Positions 27,629 to 37,900 of a stretch of 64,000 nt of DNA are shown one piece after another. The notes beneath the pieces were generated by a model. The model was not told the origin of the DNA and searched no databases. It saw nothing but the letters and a program-made list of their open reading frames with translations. The stretch is from JAWSVE01 sp033852115. Its GTDB lineage: Bacteria; Pseudomonadota; Gammaproteobacteria; Pseudomonadales; Cellvibrionaceae. A program made the translations under genes and the position numbers. Location of the stretch: contig JAWSVE010000002.1 in NCBI GenBank assembly GCA_033852115.1, positions 1,240,001 to 1,304,000 on the forward strand. Direction: 5' to 3'. Position 1 is the stretch's first letter, and every line of letters begins with the position of its first letter.

Positions 27629-29371
27629 ATGAAAGCCACAACAATTATTGAACGCCGTGAAGTCGATCTAACCCAAGCTAATTTTTCAACGCCTATTCCC
27701 GATGTCTTGCAGCGGATTTATCTCGGTCGCGGCATTACGAGTGATGCTGAAATTGAAAACAATCTACAGAACTTACTAACGCCGACAGTGTTAAAAGGTC
27801 TCGAAAAATCTGTTGCGCTTTTGAAAGCGGCTGTTACACAGCAGCAGCGCGTGTTAATCATTGGAGATTTTGATGCTGACGGGGCTACAAGCTGTGCACT
27901 AGCCGTTCTGGCGCTCAAGGCAATGGGACTTGATAGTGTTGACTACCTTGTGCCCAACCGGTTTGAGTTTGGTTATGGGTTAACGCCTGAAATCGTCAAT
28001 GTCGCTAAAGGGTATAAGCCTGATGTCATCATTACTGTAGATAATGGCATCTCGAGTATTGACGGTGTAGATGCTGCGAAAACATTAGGTATTCGCGTAG
28101 TTGTTACAGATCACCACTTGCCTGGCGATCAGTTGCCTAATGCAGACGCGATCGTCAACCCCAATCAACACGGTTGTGACTTTCCAAGTAAAAATCTCGC
28201 GGGCGTTGGCGTTATCTTTTATGTGATGACCAGCTTGCGGACAGCATTACGTGAGGCAAGCTGGTTCCAGCAGAAAAATATCCCTCAGCCAAACATGGCA
28301 GATTATTTAGATCTTGTGGCGGTGGGTACGGTCGCAGACGTTGTGCCTTTAGACCACAACAACAGAGTGTTAGTGCACCATGGGTTGCAGAGGATTAGAG
28401 TGGGGCGCGCACGTGCGGGCATTCTTGCATTAGTTGAAGTCGCAAATAGAAAGTTTAACAACATCGTAGCGACCGACTTGGGGTTTGTTATTGGGCCACG
28501 TTTAAATGCAGCGGGGCGACTGGATGATATCTCTCTAGGCATTCAATGCCTACTGACCGACAGTACTGACCTTGCTCGGGAAATGGCGATTGAATTAGAT
28601 GATTTAAATCGTGATAGAAAAGCAATCGAAGGGAGTATGCAGGAAGAAGCACTTAAGACGCTGAATGCATTGCACCTAAACGAAGATCAAGAATTGCCGT
28701 GGGGCTATTGTCTCTACGACCCGACGTGGCATCAGGGCGTAATCGGAATCCTCGCTTCGCGAATTAAAGATAGAATTCACCGCCCTGTTATTGCGTTTGC
28801 CGAAGCTGGAGAGGGTGAAATTAAAGGATCTGCCCGATCAATTGAAGGTCTACATATTCGCGATGTGCTTGACGAAGTTGCCGCTAAAAATCCAGGGTTG
28901 GTGACAAAATTTGGCGGTCACGCAATGGCGGCGGGCCTTACCTTAAGCGAAGAGAATTACCCTGCTTTTCAAAAAGCGTTTGATGGGGTTGTTCGTGAAA
29001 AGCTTACGGAAAAAAATCTGCAAGCAAGACTCCTAACAGATGGGACGCTTGAAGAAGACGATCTTTCACTTAAGTTAGCCGAGCTTCTCCGCGATGCCGG
29101 TCCTTGGGGGCAGCACTTCCCCGAACCATTATTCGATGGTGAATTCTATTTGCAGCAACAACGCATCGTTGGTCAAAAGCATTTGAAAATGGTGTTATCC
29201 GCAACCGAAAAAAGCCAAATTATCTTCGATGCTATTGCATTTAACATCGATACTGACGAATGGCCGAATATGGACGCGAAAAAAGTACGTCTCGTCTATA
29301 AGTTGGACGTAAACGAATTTCGTGGTCGACGTTCCTTGCAGTTGATGGTCAATCATATAGAGGCTATTTAG
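27629..29371 (+). CDS. recJ: Single-strand DNA exonuclease RecJ
   Basis: 580-residue 5'-3' ssDNA exonuclease. The DHH phosphoesterase core has D80-F-D82-A-D84 (IGDFDADGATS), D138 (ITVDNGISS) and D161-H-H (VVTDHHLPG). DHHA1 includes GHAMAAGLTLSEENY with the GGHAxAAG-type motif, and an OB-like C-terminal domain follows. The ATG is preceded by GGTGGAG. It acts in recombination and mismatch repair. Confidence 0.95.
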   Translation: MKATTIIERREVDLTQANFSTPIPDVLQRIYLGRGITSDAEIENNLQNLLTPTVLKGLEKSVALLKAAVTQQQRVLIIGDFDADGATSCALAVLALKAMGLDSVDYLVPNRFEFGYGLTPEIVNVAKGYKPDVIITVDNGISSIDGVDAAKTLGIRVVVTDHHLPGDQLPNADAIVNPNQHGCDFPSKNLAGVGVIFYVMTSLRTALREASWFQQKNIPQPNMADYLDLVAVGTVADVVPLDHNNRVLVHHGLQRIRVGRARAGILALVEVANRKFNNIVATDLGFVIGPRLNAAGRLDDISLGIQCLLTDSTDLAREMAIELDDLNRDRKAIEGSMQEEALKTLNALHLNEDQELPWGYCLYDPTWHQGVIGILASRIKDRIHRPVIAFAEAGEGEIKGSARSIEGLHIRDVLDEVAAKNPGLVTKFGGHAMAAGLTLSEENYPAFQKAFDGVVREKLTEKNLQARLLTDGTLEEDDLSLKLAELLRDAGPWGQHFPEPLFDGEFYLQQQRIVGQKHLKMVLSATEKSQIIFDAIAFNIDTDEWPNMDAKKVRLVYKLDVNEFRGRRSLQLMVNHIEAI

Positions 29372-29549
29372 TTGGCTTCAAGTCGCCATTGGCAGGCTTG
29401 TCGACATTTAGCTGATTTGAAATTGTGGAGTTGGTGAAAATGTTTATGGTCTTCCATTCAAGCTGGTATTCGATAAGGTTGACGGCCATTTATAGATGAC
29501 GCAGAGTAGCGCGTGTAAACATATATTACGAATAAGCTAGAGAAACGTT

Positions 29550-29744
29550 ATGGCAGATATTCAGCAAGAGAAATTATTGGTTTGTCAAAACGAAGGTTGC
29601 AACGCGCAGTTTGTTGATGAAGTCGATAAATCGTTAGAGGGGGATGCGGCATCGTTACCGTCTGCATTGAAAGCGCATAAAGCAGGCTGGCAAATAGTGG
29701 ATGGAAAAATATTGTGCCCATCCTGCGCTAAAAGCAGTCACTAA
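29550..29744 (+). CDS. Small zinc-ribbon-like protein
   Basis: Unrecognised 64-residue protein. One Cys pair at the N-terminus (C12, C17 in CQNEGC) and one at the C-terminus (CPSC) could form a zinc ribbon. The middle is acidic then Lys/Ala-rich. AGAGAAACGTT precedes the ATG, so translation is plausible. It stands alone, 178 bp after recJ; no partner is suggested by context. Confidence 0.6.
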   Translation: MADIQQEKLLVCQNEGCNAQFVDEVDKSLEGDAASLPSALKAHKAGWQIVDGKILCPSCAKSSH

Positions 29745-29827
29745 ATTTATTTTAAAAAGTGATTCTCAATTCATAATTAAAACAATGGCACTTGTGAACG
29801 TTATTTAAGTGCTAACACAAGGCCTAC

Positions 29828-30211
29828 TTAGTAGACGTCAATTCTGCCGCCATATCGTTCCAAGATTTTGACAACTTGCTCTTGTTTGTGAGTAGTGGCT
29901 AGCCGCAAGGGCGTCGACCCTTTTGTTGTTACGGCATTCACATTGGCACCGGATTTAATCAGTAACTCCGCTGAATCCGCATGACCTTTAAAAGCAGCCC
30001 AATGCAGCGCCGTTGCTCCTTCTGAATTTCTTGCATCTAGATCGGCGCCTTGCTCGATGAGCTTTTCCAAGGCTTCGACATCTCCTTTATACGCCGCTTT
30101 GTGCAGCGGAGGTTCCCCTTGGAGGTGTGTGTCGCATGCAGCAAGGGTAATCATAAACGACGCGAAAAAAACAGCAGCCTGTTTAGCAAGGCGTGTTCTG
30201 AGTTTAGCCAT
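29828..30211 (-). CDS. Ankyrin-repeat lipoprotein
   Basis: 127-residue exported protein. The signal peptide ends in lipobox LAAC with Cys26 followed by Asp, predicting a lipoprotein kept at the inner membrane. About three ankyrin repeats follow (GEPPLHKAAYKGDVEALEKL, GATALHWAAFKGHADSAELL, GSTPLRLATTHKQEQVVKIL). The family binds proteins; partner unknown. It lies 48 bp after tesB on the same strand and may be co-transcribed with it. Confidence 0.82.
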   Translation of the reverse strand: MAKLRTRLAKQAAVFFASFMITLAACDTHLQGEPPLHKAAYKGDVEALEKLIEQGADLDARNSEGATALHWAAFKGHADSAELLIKSGANVNAVTTKGSTPLRLATTHKQEQVVKILERYGGRIDVY

Positions 30212-30258
30212 TTGAGATTCCTAATTGGCTTAGTACTCTTTCATAATAGCTGACTTTG

Positions 30259-31125
30259 CTACTCAACAATTCGCATCAACCCTTCCTGTGCAACGGATGC
30301 GACCAGTTCGCCAGATTGGGTATAAATGCTGCCACGATTTAAGCCGCGAGCACTACCTGACCAAGGTGAATCCATAAGGTACAGCAGCCATTCTTCGGTG
30401 CGAACATCCGCTGTGTGTATCCATAAGGCGTGGTCGATGCTAGCGGTACGGACATTGCCTTGGGTCCAGGTCACTTCGTGTGGGCGGCCACAGGTGCTCA
30501 GCAGTGCGAGATCCGTGGCGTAAGCAAGGATGGATCGCTGCAACGCAAGGTTGTTACCCGCAGACTCTTTTGCTCGAAACCACATGGCCTGTTTTGTTGT
30601 AGGTTCAATAGTGAGAAAGTGAACGGCTTCGTCAACGGGCCGGACCTCAATTGGACGATAGTGATTGAGGTGTTCGTAGACTGCGTCTGGTAAAGAGCCT
30701 CTATATTTTTCGCCGAGTTCATTCTCATTGAGTAGTCCATCTGGGCCATCAATCTCAGGGGCATCTAATTGATGATGTAGGCCACCTTCTGGCGCTTGAA
30801 ACGATGCCGTCAAATTGAGGATAGGCTTGCCGTTTTGCGAAGCAACGACTCGTCGGTTACTAAAGCTTCTTCCATCCAAATCCAGCCAGACCTGATAATG
30901 AATCGGTAGTGCATTGTCTCCAGGCCGAATAAAGTAGTTGTGCGAAGAGTGCACGAGCTTTTCAGGCGCTACAGTTTTTGAAGCGGCCATTAATGCCTGA
31001 CCCAATACTTGACCGCCAAAAACGCGGGGTCCGGGCATATCGACACGATGGCCTAGAAACATGTTGTCTTCTAACGGATCAACATCAAGTAAATCGAGAA
31101 GGGAAAATGGATTTTTTTCAGTCAT
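30259..31125 (-). CDS. tesB: Acyl-CoA thioesterase II
   Basis: 288-residue double hot-dog thioesterase releasing fatty acids from acyl-CoA. TesB landmarks are MFLGHRVDMPGPRVFGGQVL near the N-terminus, SSHNYFIRPGD, DGRSFSNRRVVASQNGKPI and ASIDHALWIHTADVRTEEW, with ARGLNRGSIYTQSGELVASVAQEG at the end of the second domain. The length is normal. The start is ATG with GGTGA upstream. Confidence 0.93.
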   Translation of the reverse strand: MTEKNPFSLLDLLDVDPLEDNMFLGHRVDMPGPRVFGGQVLGQALMAASKTVAPEKLVHSSHNYFIRPGDNALPIHYQVWLDLDGRSFSNRRVVASQNGKPILNLTASFQAPEGGLHHQLDAPEIDGPDGLLNENELGEKYRGSLPDAVYEHLNHYRPIEVRPVDEAVHFLTIEPTTKQAMWFRAKESAGNNLALQRSILAYATDLALLSTCGRPHEVTWTQGNVRTASIDHALWIHTADVRTEEWLLYLMDSPWSGSARGLNRGSIYTQSGELVASVAQEGLMRIVE

Positions 31126-31376
31126 AATTCACCAAGATACGGCGCGGTGGATAGCGCCTATTCGCCTTAAGGAAATAGGCCCGCTGAGAAAATAGGACGT
31201 GTGTAAGATACCCCATATTCTAGCATGCAATTCCCGACGCCGTGGCGCTAGTAACTGATTTCGGCGCTTTTTTGATCGAAGACGAGTTCACGGTTGTTCA
31301 TTTTGCCGACATTATTGCCTGCGCTAATGTGCTGTTAATATTGAGATAAAGTATCACCGATGACATCAGAGGTGGA

Positions 31377-31734
31377 GTGTTGCAATCAAAAGTGAAGTTT
31401 ATGTTGATGTTGATTCAGGGCTTGCCTTTGCTTGAGCTAACCAGAGTGGGTGTGCAGAGCCTTGCTGTTGAAGACAAAGCAGAACCAACGACTAAAAATT
31501 TTAAGCAGGTCTCGAAAGATGCGCCTCAATGCTTTAAAGAGGTGGGCAAGAAAATCGGCGGCACAGCAACGGAAGCTGCTTCGTCAGTTAGGTAAGGTCG
31601 GCAAAGAGCTTGGCGAAATAGTTGCGGATCGTGCCACCGAAGTTAGTCGCACTGCTCGCGATACCACAAAAATCATGGCTGATGATGACGATGAAAACAA
31701 GTGGCTACAAGCCTTGTATGTCCATATCAATTGA
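31377..31734 (+). pseudogene. Small exported-like gene broken by a frameshift
   Basis: Two overlapping frames appear to be halves of one gene. Frame 1 (GTG at 31377 to the stop at 31595) gives a hydrophobic start and FKEVGKKIGGTATEAASSV. Frame 2 continues the same Lys/Glu/Ala-rich heptad style as GKVGKELGEIVADRATEVSR to a stop at 31734. Neither half is convincing alone: the frame-2 part upstream of about 31590 is Arg/Lys-rich nonsense. A one-base insertion (or two-base deletion) near 31585-31595 would join them. Function unknown; a real mutation and a sequencing error cannot be told apart here. Confidence 0.5.
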
Positions 31735-31854
31735 ACTCATGTGAAGTACATCAGTCACTTTAATACCGAAACATCAATCCGAGATAATTTCCAGCCTCAG
31801 CGCTTTCAAGTACCATGTTTGTTCTTAATACCTAATGTCACTTGAGAATTTGCT

Positions 31855-32673
31855 ATGCCTCTTACTCCCGCGTCGACTAACGATATTCTGTTATCGGAAG
31901 ATAATCATGTTCTTACTATTACCCTCAATCGTCCAGATCGGTTGAACGCAATCAGTGGGCCTATGCTTGATGAGCTCGCCGCTAAACTTAAAGAAGCAAA
32001 CCTGGATTCCGACGTGCGCGTGGTAATAATCACGGGGGCTGGCAAGGGGTTTTGCTCTGGCTTAGATCTAAAAGACACGCAGCGCAACATGTCCGAAGGA
32101 AAAGGTATCGGCATGACGCAAAATGCTCAGCGTTTATTCAGTGTTGAAAACAGTCCTATATCGGCGCTGTGGCAGATGGACAAACCCGTTATCGCTGCCA
32201 TTAACGGTGCGGCAGCAGGTTTCGGTATGGATATGGCGTTGCTCGCTGATATGCGGATCATGAGCAATACCGCTAAGCTGGCTGCAACGATGGTCAAACG
32301 CAACGTGGTGCCGGAGAGTGGAGGAACGTGGTTGTTACCTCGATTAGTTGGCTGGGGCAAAGCAGCGGAGATATTCTATCGCGGGAAAGTTCTTTTGGCC
32401 GATGAATGTCTTACATTGAATTTGGCAAATGAAGTGGTTGAGCCGGACGAAGTCATGGCGAAGGCGAGACAGTGGGCGGAAGAAATCGCTGCGAATGGTC
32501 CGCTGGCGGTTCAAACAACCAAACGTATGATGCGTATGGGGATGGAGGAAACCTTCCCGACCACTGTTGATCACTTGATGATGCATTTCAAAGCGCTCAC
32601 AGCAACTGAAGATTTTCAAGAGGCGTTGTTAGCGTTTAACGAAAAAAGAGAGCCTAAATTTAAGGGGCGTTAG
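31855..32673 (+). CDS. Enoyl-CoA hydratase/isomerase family protein
   Basis: 272-residue crotonase-fold enzyme. It shows ITLNRPDRLNAIS at the N-terminus, oxyanion-hole segments GAGKGFCSGLDLKD and AINGAAAGFGMDMALLADMRI, and the acid region NVVPESGGTWLLPRLVG. Substrate within the superfamily (hydratase, isomerase or other) cannot be fixed. It precedes, in convergent orientation, the GST/epoxide hydrolase/redox-fusion operon, and may belong to the same catabolic theme. Confidence 0.85.
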   Translation: MPLTPASTNDILLSEDNHVLTITLNRPDRLNAISGPMLDELAAKLKEANLDSDVRVVIITGAGKGFCSGLDLKDTQRNMSEGKGIGMTQNAQRLFSVENSPISALWQMDKPVIAAINGAAAGFGMDMALLADMRIMSNTAKLAATMVKRNVVPESGGTWLLPRLVGWGKAAEIFYRGKVLLADECLTLNLANEVVEPDEVMAKARQWAEEIAANGPLAVQTTKRMMRMGMEETFPTTVDHLMMHFKALTATEDFQEALLAFNEKREPKFKGR

Positions 32674-32744
32674 CAGCCTACTGAAAAACTATCTGCGTTG
32701 CTATCTCTGCGTTAAAATTTTGCTCCAGCTGCCTCGATAACGTT

Positions 32745-33857
32745 TTACAGTACGCTGTCCACTTCTAATATAAAGCGAAAGTTTTCTCGAACAATGCGTT
32801 GTTTGATTGGTGTTTCTAGAGCTGCGATGGCTGCAGGGTAATCTGCAAATAGTTCAGCAACTTTTTCCTGGTCTTGGGGTTGTAACGTCTTATAAAAATC
32901 CACCGGTCGTTGCCACATCCACAAGTTTGCCGGTGCGATATATCGTTCGGCCGTTACGCCCTCTACACAAAAATCGTGCATCCCAATGCCTCTTGGAATT
33001 TTTCGGTCGCCGGGGTTTTCCTTCGCCCATTTTGCTACGGCGTTAATGGTATTTAAAAGTACCGGTAAATGTTCTTTAAACATTCTGGCTAAGATGGGGA
33101 GCAACGTTTCGGGTATTTGGTCATCAGGCAGAAACTCGCCACCATGCTCGGTTGGCCTATGGACGCGGTGAATCCACTGCACGACGTTGGGGGCTCGTTC
33201 ATCCATGATGCGGCCTGAGGCTGGGTCACGATATAAATGCGCGTACAAAGGCCCTATCAGTCCGTAGTCGCCGATTGAGGGGCGAGTCCCAAGTAAGAAA
33301 GGGTATTCTTTGAAGTGGGTATCGAGGTCATGCAATAGTTGTAAATAACTTGCTTCGATGGCGGAGCTGTTTTCCTTTGTAACGCCAAGCCTTGGCACCA
33401 TGCCAGAAAATTTTTCTGAACGTTCAGAGCCAATTTTATACTGTACTTCAGGCTCTGCATCTGGCGCAGCGGTTGCTCCAAATTCATGCTTGGCGAACTC
33501 AATATTCTCTGGGTAATTCCAGCGATAGTGCATCGCTGGGATGACTAGCCACTCATCACCATACACCTCAAGTAATAATGCAACCAACTTTTGAAGCGGC
33601 GTGCTGGGGTAGATACTGGGTTGCGGATACTTCTCTTCGAAGTAATCGATAATCTCTGTTGTATCTTGAAGCGTTGTGTCATCTTCCGTGATGACAACAG
33701 GAATGATGGGAAAGCCGACGCGAGGGACCAAACTGTTTTTAAAAACGTCGGTTGAGGTGAGTATCTCCTCGTAAGGAATTTGTTTGTAATTTAAGTAGGC
33801 GCGTGCTTTCCCAGTGTAATAAGAAACGGGTGAGCCAAGGAGTTGATTGTTAGGCAT
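32745..33857 (-). CDS. Glutathione S-transferase family protein
   Basis: 370-residue GST-like protein, longer than the usual 200-230. A thioredoxin-fold N-terminus contains the start region LLGSPVSYYTGKARAYL, a cis-Pro region IIPVVITEDD and LQDTTEIIDYFEEKYP. The helical C-terminal domain contains RPSIGDYGLIGPLYAHLY. An additional C-terminal segment of about 120 residues is not recognised. It is last in a minus-strand group with the epoxide hydrolase and the redox fusion (57-bp gap), suggesting conjugation or handling of reactive intermediates. Confidence 0.82.
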   Translation of the reverse strand: MPNNQLLGSPVSYYTGKARAYLNYKQIPYEEILTSTDVFKNSLVPRVGFPIIPVVITEDDTTLQDTTEIIDYFEEKYPQPSIYPSTPLQKLVALLLEVYGDEWLVIPAMHYRWNYPENIEFAKHEFGATAAPDAEPEVQYKIGSERSEKFSGMVPRLGVTKENSSAIEASYLQLLHDLDTHFKEYPFLLGTRPSIGDYGLIGPLYAHLYRDPASGRIMDERAPNVVQWIHRVHRPTEHGGEFLPDDQIPETLLPILARMFKEHLPVLLNTINAVAKWAKENPGDRKIPRGIGMHDFCVEGVTAERYIAPANLWMWQRPVDFYKTLQPQDQEKVAELFADYPAAIAALETPIKQRIVRENFRFILEVDSVL

Positions 33858-33914
33858 AGTAACTCAAAATTTCTAGAGGGTTGTACCACATAGGTATGGT
33901 ATTAATAATTTATT

Positions 33915-34895
33915 CTATGATGTTTTCAGGAACGATAGCATGAGTGTATTGACCTGCTCGGCCGCCTCACGTTGAATCCAGTGCCCGTAATTTGGCAAAA
34001 GTGCGATTTTAATATTCGGAACGCGTGTTTGCATTGATTGATAGAGCTCTTCTTCACTAGCACGAGCAATGGAATTGTCGGCGCTACCGGCAATGAATAG
34101 TACCGGGCAGTGCAGGGTGAGCTCCGAGTAATCTGCCATCATCTCCCAATTGCGGTCGATATTGCGGTAGTAACAAATCCCACCATGAAACCCACGTTGC
34201 TTATATTGTGAAACATAATATTGTAATTCACTTTCGCTGATCCAGTCGGGTGTTTGAGTCGGTCTACCTAAGCGATCAATCCAACCGCCGCCAACGTAGC
34301 TCCTATTGCTTAGTAAGGGCTTTTCTCTTGGGGTATCGGGTGCGCAATACAATCGGCTTAAGATACCGTAGGGATTCGCGTCAAATTCATTTTCGGCATG
34401 AGGTGGCGTTTGAAAATACAGCTGATAGAAAAAACGGTCTCCAAATTGTTGTATAAATTTTTGGGTTGGTGGAGTATCTCCGTGGGGTCGCAACGGTACG
34501 CTCATAGTTATTAGCTTTGACACCGCGTTGGGGTGGCGCAATGTAAAGTGCCACGCAATGGCTGCACCCCAATCATGAGCTACCATTAGAACGGGTGACT
34601 CGGCAAGAGTATCGATGATATTGAGAATAAAAACGCTGATTGTTTCGATGTTGTAGTCTTCGCAACGGGGGAAATCATCCGTGCCTGCAAAACCTGGCAT
34701 GTCAGGCGCTATCGCGCGGTATCCAGCATTTGCTAGGGCGACCATTTGTGAGCGCCAGGAATACCAGCATTCCGGCCAGCCATGTAACAGCAACACGGCA
34801 GGCCCGCTGCCTATCTCGGCGATACGCGTTTTTAATCCTGCTATGTGGTACTCGTTAAGGGTAATATCCGTTTCGCAATAGGGCTGGTTGTTCAT
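33915..34895 (-). CDS. Epoxide hydrolase-type alpha/beta hydrolase
   Basis: 326-residue enzyme with epoxide hydrolase landmarks: oxyanion motif HGWPECWYSW (38-47), nucleophile D108 in AHDWGAAIAWHF, a late acidic residue in IAGSADNSIA and the catalytic His in YGHWIQREAAEQVN. An Asp nucleophile separates it from esterases and fits opening of epoxides by water. Its start is 5 bp after the stop of the redox fusion, so the two are almost certainly co-transcribed. Confidence 0.87.
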   Translation of the reverse strand: MNNQPYCETDITLNEYHIAGLKTRIAEIGSGPAVLLLHGWPECWYSWRSQMVALANAGYRAIAPDMPGFAGTDDFPRCEDYNIETISVFILNIIDTLAESPVLMVAHDWGAAIAWHFTLRHPNAVSKLITMSVPLRPHGDTPPTQKFIQQFGDRFFYQLYFQTPPHAENEFDANPYGILSRLYCAPDTPREKPLLSNRSYVGGGWIDRLGRPTQTPDWISESELQYYVSQYKQRGFHGGICYYRNIDRNWEMMADYSELTLHCPVLFIAGSADNSIARASEEELYQSMQTRVPNIKIALLPNYGHWIQREAAEQVNTLMLSFLKTS

Positions 34896-34900
34896 AGTGC

Positions 34901-37900
34901 TTAGGCCTCAGCTTGTTTTAAACCCCCGTGGGCTTTTTTATGATTGGCGCTGGGCTCTAAGGATACTACAGAAACAGGTATACCATTAAGTACGGCATTG
35001 CCTGAAAACCCATCGACAACTTGATCATCGGTGAGATCATTCATGCTGATACCAGGATTAGTGGCCGCTACGCGTAGTTTTACGCCTTCACGGTTGTGAC
35101 CCCAGCCGTGAGGGAGGCTGACAACACCCGGCATAATGTCGTCGGTGATTTTTACGTCGACATCGAGTGCACCGACGCGCGATTGTACTCGTGCTCTACT
35201 GCTATCCGTCAGCGACAACGCGGCGGCATCGTGCGGATGAATAAAGAGAGCACAGCGATTTTTCCCTTTCACTAGGCGTTGACTGTTGTGCATCCAGGAA
35301 TTGTTGGTCCGCAAGTCGCGTCGGCCAATCAACATTAGCGCGTTGTCTTTGGTGAGCTCTAGATAATCTTCTTGTAAATATTTAAGCTCGGTCACCAAGG
35401 GTTTTGGTGAGGCTTTAATTTTTTTGTCTTCAGTGAATAAATACTGTGGGAAATTTGATTGCATGGGGCCGAGATCGAGGCCACTTGGGTAGCGTTTTAA
35501 TACCTCGAGACTCAGAGGTTCATCGAAAGTGGCAACGACTTCATCATTATTTTTCCGGTTGTACTCACTAAAACCCTTACCGTAGGGCCCAGTACGCAAT
35601 GCGCCGTCTAGAATTTCGTGAGGCGTTATGGATTTTCCTGCCATTTGAGCAGTTTTCTCAGGGTTTTTGAGAGCTAACAGTTCTTTGTTAATGCCGTTCA
35701 CAATATCCCAATCAGATTGAGTCCCTGGTGCAGCTTCAAAAAGTGGCTCGGAAAACTTCGCTAAGTTCCGAACAGCTAATAAATTAAATACGATATCGTA
35801 CTGCTCGTGTTCGAATGGACCGGTAGGCGGCAAAATAATATCGGCATGGCGAGAGGTCTCGTTGATATAAAAATCAATTGATACCATGAAGTCCAAACCC
35901 TCCAGGGCTTGATCTAATTTGGTGCCGTTGGGCACCGATAGCACTGGGTTGCCCGCAGCACAAATAAAGCCTTTTACTTGGCCTTCACCTGGTTGCAACA
36001 TTTCTTCTGCCATGACGGCTGCGGGTAGTTGACGATCACACTCGGGTAGCCCGCGTACACGACTTTGGTAGGTGTTAAAACTTCCCATCGGTCGCTGCAA
36101 AGCTTTGTTAAATGCGGGGGTCGTAAACATGGTCCCACCAGCGCGATCCAAATTGCCAGTTAGCATATTCAACAAAACAATTAACCAATGGTTGAGCGCA
36201 CCGTAGCGTTGTGCCGACATGCCCATGCGCCCGTAAAAGACTGCGCGTTCGGCTTTCGCAAACTCTTCAGCAAGCTCCGTTATCGTCGTTGCCGGAATGC
36301 CACAAATATCGCTTATTTTATTGAGTGAAAGCTCACGAGAGAATTCAGAGAAGACGTTTAACACTTTGTCCAGGTCGTCGATGTACTCTTCCAGGCGGCC
36401 GACGTTGTAGAGCTTGTTGTTGACAATGTGCTGGATCATGCCCACGAGAAAAAACGGATCGCTAGCAGGGCGAATAAAGTGATGCTCCGATACATAACGT
36501 GCAGTTTCATTCCGACGTGGATCGATCAGCACGGTCTTACCACCGCGCTTTTGAATCGATTCGAGACGTTTTAGAATATCACCGCCCGTCATCAAGCTAC
36601 CATTAGACGCTGCGGGATTAGCCCCTAACATAATCATATAGTCGGTGCGATCAACATCGGGAATGGTAAACAAATTACTGTGGCCAAACATCAAATAGGA
36701 CACTAGCTGATGCGGCATTTGATCAAGAGACGCCGCCGAGTGCATGTTGCGTGACCCAATCAGTCGTTTCAGCGAGGCGGACCCCATCATCAAACCGAAG
36801 TTGTGCGAACCAGGGTTGCCCCAATAACCGGAGATTGCATCGTCACCGTGTTTTTGCTGAATATCATAAATCTGTTGGGCGACTTTTTTGTAGGCGTCTT
36901 CCCAGCTAATGGGCAGCCATTCACCATCCACTTTTTCCAGAGGCGTTTTGATACGATCAGGGTCGTTGTGTAAATCCTGCAGCGCATAGCCTTTCGGGCA
37001 GATATGACCTTCGCTGTGAGGGTCGTTTTCATCCCCGGCAATATTAATAATTTGATCGCCTTGGACATCGATTTTGATACCGCACATCGCTTCACACAGC
37101 ACGCAGCTACGGAAATGCGTTGTGATAGGTTGAGATTGTTGTTCAGCTTCTTGCCGTTTACGCTCAGTTTTTTGTTGAGCAATGACATAAAGCATCGAGT
37201 TAACATCGGTGACTTTTTTGCGAGGTCGCCCTTCGCTGCGACCCGTTTCCTGCTCATATTTATCCAGCAATTGCCAATCGGCATAGCTGATAAACGGTAC
37301 GTTACGGCTAAGCAAGAGCGGCTGTATATCATTTTTGTCATCGAGTGACTCGCCGACATTGGCTAGCAGTGCACGCACTGTTTGATTAGCACATTGTTTA
37401 TTGCTACCGATAACGCCACTAGCCCCACGTTTTATCCAACCGGCGGCGTATTCTTGTTTGTTTCCATCTTCTGCCAGCACAATACCCTGGTCGTTGCTGA
37501 TAACGCCACGATAATCATCAAAAGGAATGTCAGCAATAGCTTCACCTTGATAACCAATCGCATGAACAATCAATCCGGTTTGCAACCCCATGAGTTGATC
37601 GGTCGCCACGGCCACCCAGCGACCATTTTCATCTTGCTGCATGTCATTGCGAGCGACGGTTAACGATTTAGTGCGATTGCGATCCAGTTCAATACGTGTC
37701 GGGCTGCTGTAGAACATAAAGCGGATACGTTTGCCGTAGCGTTTTTCCCTCTCGGCGATCTGTTTGAGTAAGGTGATATTCTGTTTGACTTCGCTGAATT
37801 CAGGTTGCTCTAATTTGGCCTGCGTTTCTTGGTCGAGTTCTAAATCTTTTTTATCAACGACTAAATCGAGATTCGGAATGGCCATCAGCTGTTCCAATTC

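Noticed and set aside
36790..37359. A 189-codon minus-strand frame inside the redox fusion gene
   Set aside because: It lies in another frame of a gene with unmistakable domains, and its translation is low-complexity Ser/Lys/Met-rich.
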